Assembly (NCBI GenBank): GCA_902593165.1
Contig: CACJHI010000014.1
Location: 1 to 39,022 of the forward strand
Source: an uncultured Bacteroidota bacterium
GTDB taxonomy: Bacteria > Bacteroidota > Bacteroidia > Flavobacteriales > Flavobacteriaceae
Direction of reading: 5' to 3'
DNA length: 39,022 bases
Shown: one piece after another, positions 32,137-39,022 of the stretch
How positions within the stretch are numbered: the first letter of the stretch is position 1
Layout of the letters: each line of letters starts with the position of its first letter
The notes under the pieces: model-generated
Databases searched by the model: none
What the model was told of the DNA's origin: nothing
What the model saw: only the letters and a program-made list of their open reading frames with translations
Program-made: the position numbers and the translations under genes

Positions 32137-33240
32137 TTAATTATTATAATCTCTAGCAGCAACTAACCACTTTCCTGTTACTTTATTATCTACAACAGTT
32201 AATACTTTTTTATACTTTGGAACTGTAGGGCAAATATGCATTGGAATAGCATAACAAATATCACCAACATTAATATTGTCTCCTTTGTCACATTTACATA
32301 CAAGGTGTTCCTCACTATGACTTATCTGTTTAAAATTTTTCATATTGAGAAGTTTCAGTCTTGGAAATTCCATTTCTGAAGCAACAGATTTATGTCCAAA
32401 ATTTAAACAAATTACATCTTCACTAGGTCTACTTATAACTGACCCAACTAAAACTCCAGCATGCAAAAAGTTTAAATCTTTAAATAACTCTCCATATCTT
32501 TCATCCCATAGCAGCGAAGTTCCTGGACTAACTTCTATATTATCTCTTTTTGAATGAATTGGGAATGTAGGAGTTCCACCAGCAACAATCTTTTTGACCT
32601 CCATCCCTAAAGATTCAATTTCCTCCTTTAATTCAAAAACTTTCTCAAACTGTAAATCACAATTTTCTTTTCTTCTATTAATATCTGAATCTCGGATATG
32701 TCCATCATAAACGTGAAGACCCTCAACAATTAAATTTGAGGACTGATAAATATCTTTATATAATAATGCAGCTTCATTATTTGGAGATATACCTGTTCTA
32801 TTGTTCCCATTATTTATATCTAACCATAGGCTAGTTTTAATATTACTATTTTTTGATGCCTCATTAAATTTTACAATTGATCCCTTATTATCTACTATTG
32901 TTGAAAATTTTGTCTCGGGATACTTACTAACTAATTCAATGAAATTATAAATTCCAATTCCAGTCATTTGCATTGCTAATAGGACATCCTTGGCATTACA
33001 TTTAGCTAGTAGTTCTGCCTCAGATAAAGTAGCACATTTAAATTTTGTGATACCATGATCTAATTGCATATTTATTATCTCTGCTATTTTATGGGTTTTT
33101 ATATGTGGCCTTAGTATATCAGTTCCTCCAGCAATCTGGATCATTAACTTAATATTTGCTTCAATTCTTTTAGGAAAAACAACAAGAGAAGGAGACAAGA
33201 TATTCTCAACGTTATTTATTCTGTACCAATCTTTATCCAT
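32137..33240 (-). CDS. Fold-type III PLP enzyme, D-threonine aldolase / D-serine dehydratase-like
   Basis: 367 residues, cytoplasmic. The N-terminal barrel has PLP-lysine motif RPHIKTHK (K48 likely), and the C-terminal domain has the zinc pair H335-x-C337 in MHICPT, as in metal-dependent D-serine dehydratases and D-threonine aldolases. These enzymes act on beta-hydroxy-D-amino acids. D-glucosaminate is such a compound (C2 amino, C3 hydroxyl, D at C2), and loss of water and ammonia gives 2-keto-3-deoxygluconate, the substrate of KdgK in the same operon. It is flanked by ridA (6 bases) and the M19 gene (11 bases). D-serine or D-threonine remain possible substrates. Confidence 0.88.
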   Translation of the reverse strand: MDKDWYRINNVENILSPSLVVFPKRIEANIKLMIQIAGGTDILRPHIKTHKIAEIINMQLDHGITKFKCATLSEAELLAKCNAKDVLLAMQMTGIGIYNFIELVSKYPETKFSTIVDNKGSIVKFNEASKNSNIKTSLWLDINNGNNRTGISPNNEAALLYKDIYQSSNLIVEGLHVYDGHIRDSDINRRKENCDLQFEKVFELKEEIESLGMEVKKIVAGGTPTFPIHSKRDNIEVSPGTSLLWDERYGELFKDLNFLHAGVLVGSVISRPSEDVICLNFGHKSVASEMEFPRLKLLNMKNFKQISHSEEHLVCKCDKGDNINVGDICYAIPMHICPTVPKYKKVLTVVDNKVTGKWLVAARDYNN

Positions 33241-33246
33241 TTGGAC

Positions 33247-33711
33247 TTATTTTAACTCAAACATTGCCTCAATTTCGACAGGGATTCCACCAGGCAGCAT
33301 CATACCCACTGCACTTCTAACACCAATACCATTGTCACTCCCAAAGATATCAGCCATCAATTCACTAAAACCATTAATTACATATGGATGTTTTTTAAAA
33401 TCAGGAGAGCAATTTACCATCCCTAAGACTTTAACAATTCTTCCAATCTTATCTAGACTACCATAATGTGTTTGGATAGTTGACAACATAGTTAATCCGA
33501 CTTGTCTTGCAGCTAATTTTCCTTGATCTTCATTAATGTCATCTCCAACTCTACCTAACATTAATGATCCATCTAAATTAACAGGTCCTTGACCTGATAC
33601 ATATAGAGACTTTCCTACAACTAGTATTGGTTTATATACTCCTGCAGGCTTGGGTGCAGGTGGTAATTTAATACCTAATTCTTCAATTATCTGTGATGGT
33701 AATTTTTTCAT
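33247..33711 (-). CDS. ridA: RidA-family imine/enamine deaminase
   Basis: 154 residues in the YjgF/RidA fold. The active-site Arg is R132 in GVRSAVGMMLPGGIPVEIE, with E148 in the closing VEIEAMF; YVSGQGPVN is the usual front loop. RidA hydrolyses enamine or imine intermediates released by PLP dehydratases to the keto acid and ammonia. Its place between gntP (1-base gap) and the PLP enzyme (6-base gap) suggests a dedicated partner. The chain is longer than the common 128 residues because of an N-terminal stretch, as in the RidA-like group sometimes found with catabolic operons. Confidence 0.9.
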   Translation of the reverse strand: MKKLPSQIIEELGIKLPPAPKPAGVYKPILVVGKSLYVSGQGPVNLDGSLMLGRVGDDINEDQGKLAARQVGLTMLSTIQTHYGSLDKIGRIVKVLGMVNCSPDFKKHPYVINGFSELMADIFGSDNGIGVRSAVGMMLPGGIPVEIEAMFELK

Positions 33712-33712
33712 T

Positions 33713-35029
33713 TTATATAAATATATTTAAGATTAATACTCCGATTAGACCAGTAATTCCAACTATTGTTTCCATAACTGTCCACGTAGAAAGAGTTTCT
33801 TTAACAGTTAAATTAAAATATTCTTTAAACAACCAAAAACCAGCATCATTAACATGAGAAAGCATTAAGCTTCCTGAGCCTATTGCTAATACCATCAATT
33901 CTGGACTAACATCTGAATTAGAAATCAATGGGAGAACTATACCTGCAGCAGTTAAACCTGCTACTGTTGCTGAACCAACGCAGACTCTTATTACTGTTGC
34001 TATCAACCATGCTAATATTAATGGTGATACTAAAGATCCTTCAAGTAAAGATCCTATATAGTCGCTGACTCCACTATCGATTAAAATTTGTTTTAATGCT
34101 CCTGCTCCTGATATAATTAAAAGTACCATTGTTATACTAGACACTGAAACAGAAATAGAGTTCATTAACTCCTTCATCTTCTTTCCCCTTGATAATCCAA
34201 GAGTATATATAGCTACTAGAACTGAAATAAGCATGGAAATAACAGGATTACCTATAAATAAAATTATTTCTTTTATTAATGATTCCGAAGGAAATACAAT
34301 TGTATATAGTGAAGAAAATATTATTAATATAACAGGTAATAATGCAGTAAATACACTTACTCCCATACTAGGCATCTGATTGTCTTTTAATATTACAGGA
34401 TTATAAAATTCTTTTAAAGGGGTTGCATTAATATTTTTAATAGTCCTTGTGAATATTGGACCAGCAATTATTATGGCGGGTATTGCAATTATAATCCCAT
34501 ATAACAGTGTTCTTCCAATGTCTGCATTAAACATTGTAGATATAGCAGTTGGGGCAGGATGGGGAGGTAAAAAGCCGTGAGTCACAGACAAAGAAGCAAG
34601 CATTGGTAATCCAACGTAAATTAATGGAAGTCCTGAAGCAGCTGCAACAGTAAAAACTAATGGAATTAAAATAACAAATCCTACCGAGTAAAACATAGGT
34701 ACACCTACTATAAAACCTGCTACTACAACTGCCCATTGAATGTTTTTTATACCAAAACTTGATATAAGGTGAGAAGTTATTCTTTGTGCCGCCCCACTAT
34801 CTGCAACAAGCTTTCCTAACATAGCACCAAAACCAAGTATTAGAACTAAAAATCCTAGTGTATCTCCTATTCCTTTCTGAATAGATTCAACTATTTTTAG
34901 CAATTCCATTCCTTGAAATAATCCAACAAATATGCATACTGTAATAAAAGAAATAAAGGCGTTAAGTTTAAATCTCGCTATTAAAATAAACAACAATATA
35001 ATTCCAGAAATTACAATGAATAAAGGCAT
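33713..35029 (-). CDS. GntP-family gluconate-type proton symporter
   Basis: 438 residues with about twelve hydrophobic segments. Family marks: GFGAMLGKLVADSGAAQRI, FLPPHPAPTAI (proline-rich loop) and IRVCVGSATVAGLTAAGI near the end. Members carry gluconate, related sugar acids or D-serine (DsdX). Third gene in the KDG operon, so a sugar acid or amino sugar acid with a carboxylate is the likely cargo; D-serine is the alternative. 11 bases after eda and one base before ridA. Confidence 0.92.
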   Translation of the reverse strand: MPLFIVISGIILLFILIARFKLNAFISFITVCIFVGLFQGMELLKIVESIQKGIGDTLGFLVLILGFGAMLGKLVADSGAAQRITSHLISSFGIKNIQWAVVVAGFIVGVPMFYSVGFVILIPLVFTVAAASGLPLIYVGLPMLASLSVTHGFLPPHPAPTAISTMFNADIGRTLLYGIIIAIPAIIIAGPIFTRTIKNINATPLKEFYNPVILKDNQMPSMGVSVFTALLPVILIIFSSLYTIVFPSESLIKEIILFIGNPVISMLISVLVAIYTLGLSRGKKMKELMNSISVSVSSITMVLLIISGAGALKQILIDSGVSDYIGSLLEGSLVSPLILAWLIATVIRVCVGSATVAGLTAAGIVLPLISNSDVSPELMVLAIGSGSLMLSHVNDAGFWLFKEYFNLTVKETLSTWTVMETIVGITGLIGVLILNIFI

Positions 35030-35040
35030 ATTATAATGAT

Positions 35041-35715
35041 TTATTTTTTTCTATTTAATGATCTAATTCTCTCAAGGGTTTTTTTAACATTCTTCTTTAA
35101 TAGATCATAATCTTTATTTTCTAAAATCTCTTTAGAAATAAGTTTTGATCCCATTCCTACACATGTTACCCCAGAATCAAACCATGATTTTAAGTTATTA
35201 AGTTCCATTGAAACACCTCCTGTTGGCATTACTGATGTCCATGGTTGAGGTCCCTTTATGCTCTTTACAAATTTGGGTCCTAATACATCACCCGGAAATA
35301 ATTTTATTAATTCACATCCAAATTCCTCCGCTGTCGCTATTTCAGTTAAAGAACTACAACCAGCTGACCATAATAGTTTTCTTCTATTGCATATACGAGC
35401 AATATCTTCTCTAAAGACAGGCGTTACAACAAAATTTGCTCCTGCTAACATATATTGTGAAGCTGCTTTAGCATCTGTAACTGACCCTACACCTAATATC
35501 ATTCCAGGCAATTCATTGATTGAATACTTAATTACCTCTGTAAAAACCTCTAGTGCAAAATCTCCCCTGTTTGTAAACTCCATTAGTCTTGCTCCTCCAT
35601 CATAACAGGCCTTGATTACAGCTTTTGAAACTGTAACATCACTATGATAAAAAAGAGGAATCATACCTGATTCTTCTATCTGATTAATTACTTCTACTCT
35701 AGAATATTGTGCCAT
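35041..35715 (-). CDS. eda: KDPG / KHG aldolase
   Basis: 224 residues, class I aldolase fold. E46 in RLMEFTNRG and the Schiff-base lysine K138 in ELIKLFPGD are the two key residues; PTGGVSMELNNLKSWFDSG is the phosphate-binding end. It splits 2-keto-3-deoxy-6-phosphogluconate to pyruvate and glyceraldehyde-3-phosphate, and often also 4-hydroxy-2-oxoglutarate. Directly after kdgK (4 bases), whose product is its substrate. Cytoplasmic. Confidence 0.93.
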   Translation of the reverse strand: MAQYSRVEVINQIEESGMIPLFYHSDVTVSKAVIKACYDGGARLMEFTNRGDFALEVFTEVIKYSINELPGMILGVGSVTDAKAASQYMLAGANFVVTPVFREDIARICNRRKLLWSAGCSSLTEIATAEEFGCELIKLFPGDVLGPKFVKSIKGPQPWTSVMPTGGVSMELNNLKSWFDSGVTCVGMGSKLISKEILENKDYDLLKKNVKKTLERIRSLNRKK

Positions 35716-35719
35716 AACT

Positions 35720-36772
35720 TTATCGATTTACGCGCCCTGAGCTGTCACCATTCATTAGTTTATTAACTTCATCTACTGTAACAAGATTGGCATCTCCTTT
35801 TATAGTGTGTTTAAGACAGGATGCAGCTACTGCAAAGTCAAGAGAGGTTTGATCATCGGTAGGATTATTTAAAATGCCATAAATTAACCCACCCATAAAA
35901 GAATCTCCAGCTCCAACACGATCAACAATATGTGTTATTTGATATTCTTTGCTTTTAAACATTTTTTTACCATCATAAAGTATCCCAGCCCATGAATTAT
36001 GAGATGCAGAAATAGACCCTCTAAGTGTAACTGCTATTTTCTCTGCTTTTGGAAATTTTTGCATCATTTCTTTACAAACTGATAAATAAGCATCTCCATT
36101 CATGTCATGACCCTGAGACCTAGCATTTAATCCCTTTGGTTTTATACCAAAATGCATTTCAGCATCTTCCTCATTACATAAAATTATGTCACAGTATGAT
36201 GTAAGCTCTGTCATAATCTCTTGACGATTCCCTTTATATTTCCAAAGTTTAGATCTGTAATTAAGATCTGTTGATATTTTGATTCCAAGCTCATTAGCAA
36301 CTTTTAAACCCTCAAGACAAACATCTGCTGCACTTTTAGATATTGCCGGAGTAATTCCTGTCCAATGAAACCAAGAGACATCTTTAAATACCTTATTCCA
36401 ATCAATCATTCCAGTTTTAATCTCAGCCATAGCTGAATTTTCCCTGTCGTATATTACTTTACTACCTCTACTAACTGCTCCTGTCTCAAGAAAATAGATT
36501 CCTAGACGACTACCACCATATATTATATGAGATGTTCCGACACCTCTTCTCCTTAGCTCCATAATAGCAGAATTTCCAATATCATTTTTAGGTATCCTAG
36601 AGACAAATTCAACAGGTATTCCATAATTTGCTAGTGAAACAGCAACATTAGCCTCGCCTCCTCCATAAAATACATCTAAGCTATTTGCTTGAGAAATACG
36701 AAGAGAGTTTGGCGAAGAGAGCCTTAACATAATCTCCCCAAATGTCACTACTTTATTTGTTTGCCTAGACAT
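35720..36772 (-). CDS. kdgK: 2-keto-3-deoxygluconate kinase (PfkB family)
   Basis: 350 residues. PfkB fold with FGEIMLRLS at the front, GGGEANVAVSLANYG (sugar site), YDRENSAM (residues 108-115, typical for KDG kinases) and the ATP/catalytic motif DRVGAGDSFMGG (D284, catalytic D290). Phosphorylates KDG to KDPG for Eda. First gene of the operon, 37 bases from a divergent secreted-protein gene. I see no clear -7 box or operator in the short upstream region. About 30-40 residues longer than E. coli KdgK, mainly by an insert near residues 210-225, as usual in Bacteroidota. Confidence 0.92.
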   Translation of the reverse strand: MSRQTNKVVTFGEIMLRLSSPNSLRISQANSLDVFYGGGEANVAVSLANYGIPVEFVSRIPKNDIGNSAIMELRRRGVGTSHIIYGGSRLGIYFLETGAVSRGSKVIYDRENSAMAEIKTGMIDWNKVFKDVSWFHWTGITPAISKSAADVCLEGLKVANELGIKISTDLNYRSKLWKYKGNRQEIMTELTSYCDIILCNEEDAEMHFGIKPKGLNARSQGHDMNGDAYLSVCKEMMQKFPKAEKIAVTLRGSISASHNSWAGILYDGKKMFKSKEYQITHIVDRVGAGDSFMGGLIYGILNNPTDDQTSLDFAVAASCLKHTIKGDANLVTVDEVNKLMNGDSSGRVNR

Positions 36773-36809
36773 ATCCTTTATAAAACTCTAATATAACTAC
36801 AAAATAATT

Positions 36810-37247
36810 ATGCTCTATAATCCTTATATTAGATATGTGAAAATCAATTATCTTTTTTTATTAATTTTTTTAGTATCTACGTCTGTCTTTTCCCAAAATA
36901 ACTTTGTGAGCGATGAAGAATTCAATTCTAAGATTACTTGGCTTGAACCACATGAAGTCCATTTAGAATTTAGAGATGTGCTTAGGAAAATTCCTGGTGC
37001 TAAATATGAATATGGGTGGATAGTAGATGGAATATTATATAATGCACCTCCTCAACTTTACGCAAGTCAAGTCAGATATGTAGAGGTAGTAAATAATATT
37101 CTTCAATCCAATACTTGTCAGTGTTCACTAATAATCAAGACAGCAGTAAATGAGAAAGAACTTAATAGTAGAAAAAATATTTTAAATAGGCTCAATAAAA
37201 ATAGAATAGAGAAACCTAAAAAGAAAAAAAAGAAGAAAAAGAATTAA
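36810..37247 (+). CDS. Exported protein with a poly-lysine tail
   Basis: 145 residues. With the ATG at 36810 the signal peptide has a long front; the GTG at 36837 would give a normal signal (KINYLFLLIFLV... cleavage near VFSQ), so the true start may be GTG. The mature part has no motif that I know; SDEEFNSKITWLEPHEVHLEFRDV looks like the front of a small alpha/beta domain, and CQC in the middle may bind metal or form a disulfide. The last residues are a run of eight Lys after KPK. A poly-lysine end would bind acidic surfaces or nucleic acids. Confidence 0.55.
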   Translation: MLYNPYIRYVKINYLFLLIFLVSTSVFSQNNFVSDEEFNSKITWLEPHEVHLEFRDVLRKIPGAKYEYGWIVDGILYNAPPQLYASQVRYVEVVNNILQSNTCQCSLIIKTAVNEKELNSRKNILNRLNKNRIEKPKKKKKKKKN

Positions 37248-37412
37248 ATGATAAGAAGAGAATTTCAAGAGTATCTTGATAAATTAGAATTGAAATCAGA
37301 AGAAGTTAAAGAATATTGGACATTATATGATAGGATTTATGAGCCAAGCTCACCCTTGACATATAACCAGAAAGCAAATTTATTATTATCTGAGTTAAGA
37401 AAAATGAAATAA
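37248..37412 (+). CDS. 54-residue helical protein, tentative
   Basis: A 54-codon frame whose ATG immediately follows the stop of the previous gene. The product is charged and helical (RREFQEYLDKLELKSEEVKEYW, then ANLLLSELRKMK), without signal or membrane segment. It lies 15 bases before the nitroreductase gene. The spacing on both sides supports it. No family recognised. Confidence 0.5.
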   Translation: MIRREFQEYLDKLELKSEEVKEYWTLYDRIYEPSSPLTYNQKANLLLSELRKMK

Positions 37413-37427
37413 ATCTAAACCTTTAAC

Positions 37428-37982
37428 ATGGACAGAGAAACCTTAAATAAAATAATTAGAAATAGAAAAACAATTTATCCTACGCAGTTTTCAAATAAAG
37501 AGATTCCAAAGAGTGTAATAAATGAAATACTTGAAAATGCTATTCATGCTCCTACACACAGAATGACTCAACCATGGTTTTTCAAGATATACAAAGGAAA
37601 ATCAAAAGATGTTTTGTGTGAAATTATTCAGAAAATAGATAAAGAGAAATATTCAGCGGTTAAGATTAATAAGTTTATTGAAAAAGTAAAATTATCAGAT
37701 ACCGTTATTTCAGTTTGTATGACTAGAGATGTAAATGATCGTGTTCCTGAGTGGGAAGAGATAGCTGCTGTGTCAATGGCAGTCCAAAATATGTGGCTAT
37801 CATGTTATGTAAACAACATTGGATCATATTGGAGCACACCTGCTCTTAAAGATGATTATGCAAAACATTCAGGTTTGAGTAGTAATCATAAATCACTAGG
37901 GTTTTTCTTTATGGGAAGTTATAAGCATGTTGAGATTCCTAAAGTAAGAGAGGGACTTGAAAGCAAAGTTGAGTGGGTATAA
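37428..37982 (+). CDS. Nitroreductase-family flavoprotein
   Basis: 184 residues, single-domain FMN-binding fold with the front RNRKTIYPTQF and APTHRMTQPWFF (FMN site, usual form SPSxxNxQPW), the dimer helix AAVSMAVQNMWLSCY and LGFFFMGS near the end. Such enzymes reduce quinones, flavins or nitro compounds with NAD(P)H in the cytoplasm; the natural substrate is unknown. Ends right at a bidirectional terminator. Confidence 0.88.
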   Translation: MDRETLNKIIRNRKTIYPTQFSNKEIPKSVINEILENAIHAPTHRMTQPWFFKIYKGKSKDVLCEIIQKIDKEKYSAVKINKFIEKVKLSDTVISVCMTRDVNDRVPEWEEIAAVSMAVQNMWLSCYVNNIGSYWSTPALKDDYAKHSGLSSNHKSLGFFFMGSYKHVEIPKVREGLESKVEWV

Positions 37983-38006
37983 AAAAAGCCCTAATTAAAG
38001 GGCTTT
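37982..38006. terminator. Bidirectional terminator
   Basis: Stem aaagccct/agggcttt (37985-37992 with 37999-38006) with a 6-base AT loop. It ends the nitroreductase gene and the leftward SnoaL-like gene at 38011. Confidence 0.85.
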
Positions 38007-38010
38007 ATAT

Positions 38011-38520
38011 TTACTCCATTAATCCGAGCTGTCTATAGAAATCAAGATTATCAAAAAAGTCTTGTTCTTGCTTAATCTTTCCATCCTCCATTAGAATAAG
38101 AGTAGTTCCTGATAGGTCAACTTTACTACCTGTTGCAGGTATGCCAAAAAAATCACCATCATGAGTTCCTTTAAAATTCCAATGCTTTACTAATTTGTCA
38201 CCCTCACCAAAGAGATCAACAAAGGTAAACTCAGCATCAGAGAATCCATTTACATAATTACCATAATAGTTCTTTAGTGCTTCTATACCAACCAAATCAT
38301 CACCTGGTAAAACAACTTTAACATCTTCTGTAAAGTAATCACTGTTTATAATATCCATATCTCCTTTGAAAAACTTATCCCATACCATTTCGTATGTTGA
38401 TGAATTTTGTGAAAGTTTAGAACTCTCGTTTTCTAAGTTTATATATTTTTCAGGAACATTTGTACATCCTACAAAGATTAAAGTAATCAATGCAATGTTA
38501 AAAATATTCTTAAACGTCAT
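38011..38520 (-). CDS. SnoaL/NTF2-like lipoprotein 3
   Basis: 169 residues from the ATG at 38520, which gives a clean lipoprotein signal (MTFKNIFNIALITLIFVGC); an ATG seven codons earlier at 38541 is possible. One SnoaL-like domain (about residues 45-165) with WDKFFKGDMDIINSDYFTEDVKVVLPG, WNFKGTHDGDFFGIPATG and the ILMEDGKIKQEQDFFDNLDFYRQLG end, which is typical of the ester-cyclase branch. The role is unknown; an isomerase, cyclase or binding function outside the cytoplasm is possible. Third member of this kind in the window. Confidence 0.82.
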   Translation of the reverse strand: MTFKNIFNIALITLIFVGCTNVPEKYINLENESSKLSQNSSTYEMVWDKFFKGDMDIINSDYFTEDVKVVLPGDDLVGIEALKNYYGNYVNGFSDAEFTFVDLFGEGDKLVKHWNFKGTHDGDFFGIPATGSKVDLSGTTLILMEDGKIKQEQDFFDNLDFYRQLGLME

Positions 38521-38607
38521 ATGTAAGTCTGATTTTCTCATTTTCAGTAGTTTATAGTTTAATTAAATTTAAGAAAATAAATAATAGTACATTTAAATTA
38601 TTATTAA

Positions 38608-39022
38608 ATGTTTAATATGAGCGTATCTAAAAATAAGAAGTGGAATGAAATAAAAACAAATGACTCATGGTCAATATTTAAAATAATGGGTGAATTCGTT
38701 GAAGGATATGAGAAATTAAGTGCCATAGGTCCTTGTATATCAATATTTGGTTCTGCTAGAACAAAACCAGAAGATAAATACTATAAGCTTGCAGAGGAGA
38801 TTGCAGCTGAAATAGTTAATAGAGGGTATGGAGTAATCACTGGAGGAGGTCCTGGTATCATGGAAGCAGCTAACAAAGGTGCTAACAAGAATAAAGGTAA
38901 ATCAGTTGGATTGTGTATAAAATTACCATTTGAGGATACACATAATAAGTTTATAGATAAAGACAAACAATTGGACTTTGACTATTTCTTTGTAAGAAAA
39001 GTAATGTTTGTTAAGTATGCCC
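38608..39022 (+). CDS. LOG-family / TIGR00730 Rossmann protein, partial
   Basis: The 3' end is cut by the window end; about 138 codons are present. The start is the ATG at 38608 or at 38617 (MSVSKNKKW). Visible motifs: ISIFGSARTKPEDKYY, YGVITGGGPGIMEAANKGA and the LPFEDTHNKF segment. The PGGxGTxxE box that completes the family should lie beyond the window. LOG-family proteins hydrolyse nucleoside monophosphates to base and ribose-5-phosphate. The EYEKLSAIGPC front is the longer N-terminal type. Confidence 0.85.
   Translation, partial: MFNMSVSKNKKWNEIKTNDSWSIFKIMGEFVEGYEKLSAIGPCISIFGSARTKPEDKYYKLAEEIAAEIVNRGYGVITGGGPGIMEAANKGANKNKGKSVGLCIKLPFEDTHNKFIDKDKQLDFDYFFVRKVMFVKYA

Noticed and set aside
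35208-35605. Two overlapping frames (68 and 115 codons) opposite eda
   Set aside because: Eda has both catalytic residues and full length; the opposite frames are shadows.
31064-36772. Operon as plain D-serine or D-threonine breakdown
   Set aside because: It does not explain the KDG kinase and KDPG aldolase; kept as an alternative only for the PLP enzyme and transporter.
31064-36772. Operon as uronate (alginate or pectin) breakdown
   Set aside because: kdgK and eda fit, but there is no lyase, uronate reductase or isomerase, and the PLP enzyme, RidA and M19 genes would have no role.
1-39022. CRISPR arrays, tRNA or rRNA genes, insertion sequences, integrases
   Set aside because: No regularly spaced direct repeats, no cloverleaf or rRNA-like blocks and no transposase motifs were seen by eye in the short gaps.

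Overview
The window is about 39 kb of very AT-rich DNA (roughly 30% GC by eye) and is most likely chromosome of a marine, small-genome member of Flavobacteriia (Bacteroidota). The reasons are: many short lipoprotein or Sec signals of the MKK...SC type; almost no Shine-Dalgarno sequences; several exact TAnnTTTG boxes (the Bacteroidota -7 element) close to starts; short intergenic gaps; paired, often bidirectional terminators; and typical family content (FAS1 protein, DUF1080, Bor-like lipoprotein, short AMP nucleosidase, meso-DAP synthesis by DapF). The inference comes from gene content only. I see no rRNA, tRNA, insertion sequence, prophage, CRISPR array or plasmid function, and no stretch over 300 bases without a plausible gene.

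Layout. 1-5.0 kb: an HMA-MauE membrane fusion protein, a DUF1080 protein, a Bor-like lipoprotein, a 5'-nucleotidase split into two reversed genes, two tiny membrane ORFs, the first member of a secreted paralog family, and a FAS1 protein. 5.1-8.7 kb: N-formylglutamate amidohydrolase-like lipoprotein, MarC, a DoxX-like protein, dapF and small membrane proteins. 8.8-16.4 kb: a divergent relative of the secreted family, then a run of amide or acyl hydrolases (YdjC/ChbG deacetylase, isoaspartyl peptidase, penicillin acylase, HDAC-like amidohydrolase), then two tandem members of the secreted family. 16.4-20.8 kb: an overlapping chain of small membrane proteins around an unknown exported protein, a 2OG-Fe(II) oxygenase, an NTF2-like lipoprotein, and a rhodanese-MFS pair. 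20.8-31.0 kb: isochorismatase-like hydrolase, tocopherol-cyclase-like protein, zinc-ribbon microproteins, AMP nucleosidase, two alpha/beta hydrolases, a frameshifted NTF2-like lipoprotein, ACT-domain protein, and a NatAB-like ABC exporter. 31.0-36.8 kb: a tight six-gene catabolic operon. 36.8-39.0 kb: small exported protein, nitroreductase, SnoaL-like lipoprotein and a truncated LOG-family gene.

The most interesting unit is the leftward operon kdgK-eda-gntP-ridA-(D-threonine aldolase/D-serine dehydratase-like)-(M19 dipeptidase-like), 36772 down to 31064. Its six products can be placed in order on one pathway: import of an oxidised amino sugar acid (D-glucosaminate or its N-acetyl form), removal of the acyl group, PLP-dependent loss of ammonia helped by RidA to give 2-keto-3-deoxygluconate, then phosphorylation and aldol cleavage to pyruvate and glyceraldehyde-3-phosphate. 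This resembles the oxidative chitin pathway known from marine Gammaproteobacteria, here in a flavobacterial setting with an M19-type enzyme as the candidate deacylase.

Other points worth attention are the three or four secreted proteins that look like doubled alpha/beta-barrel domains, three NTF2/SnoaL-like lipoproteins (one broken in a 7-T run), an MFS gene with no usual start codon, and a structured leader before the small-membrane-protein operon.
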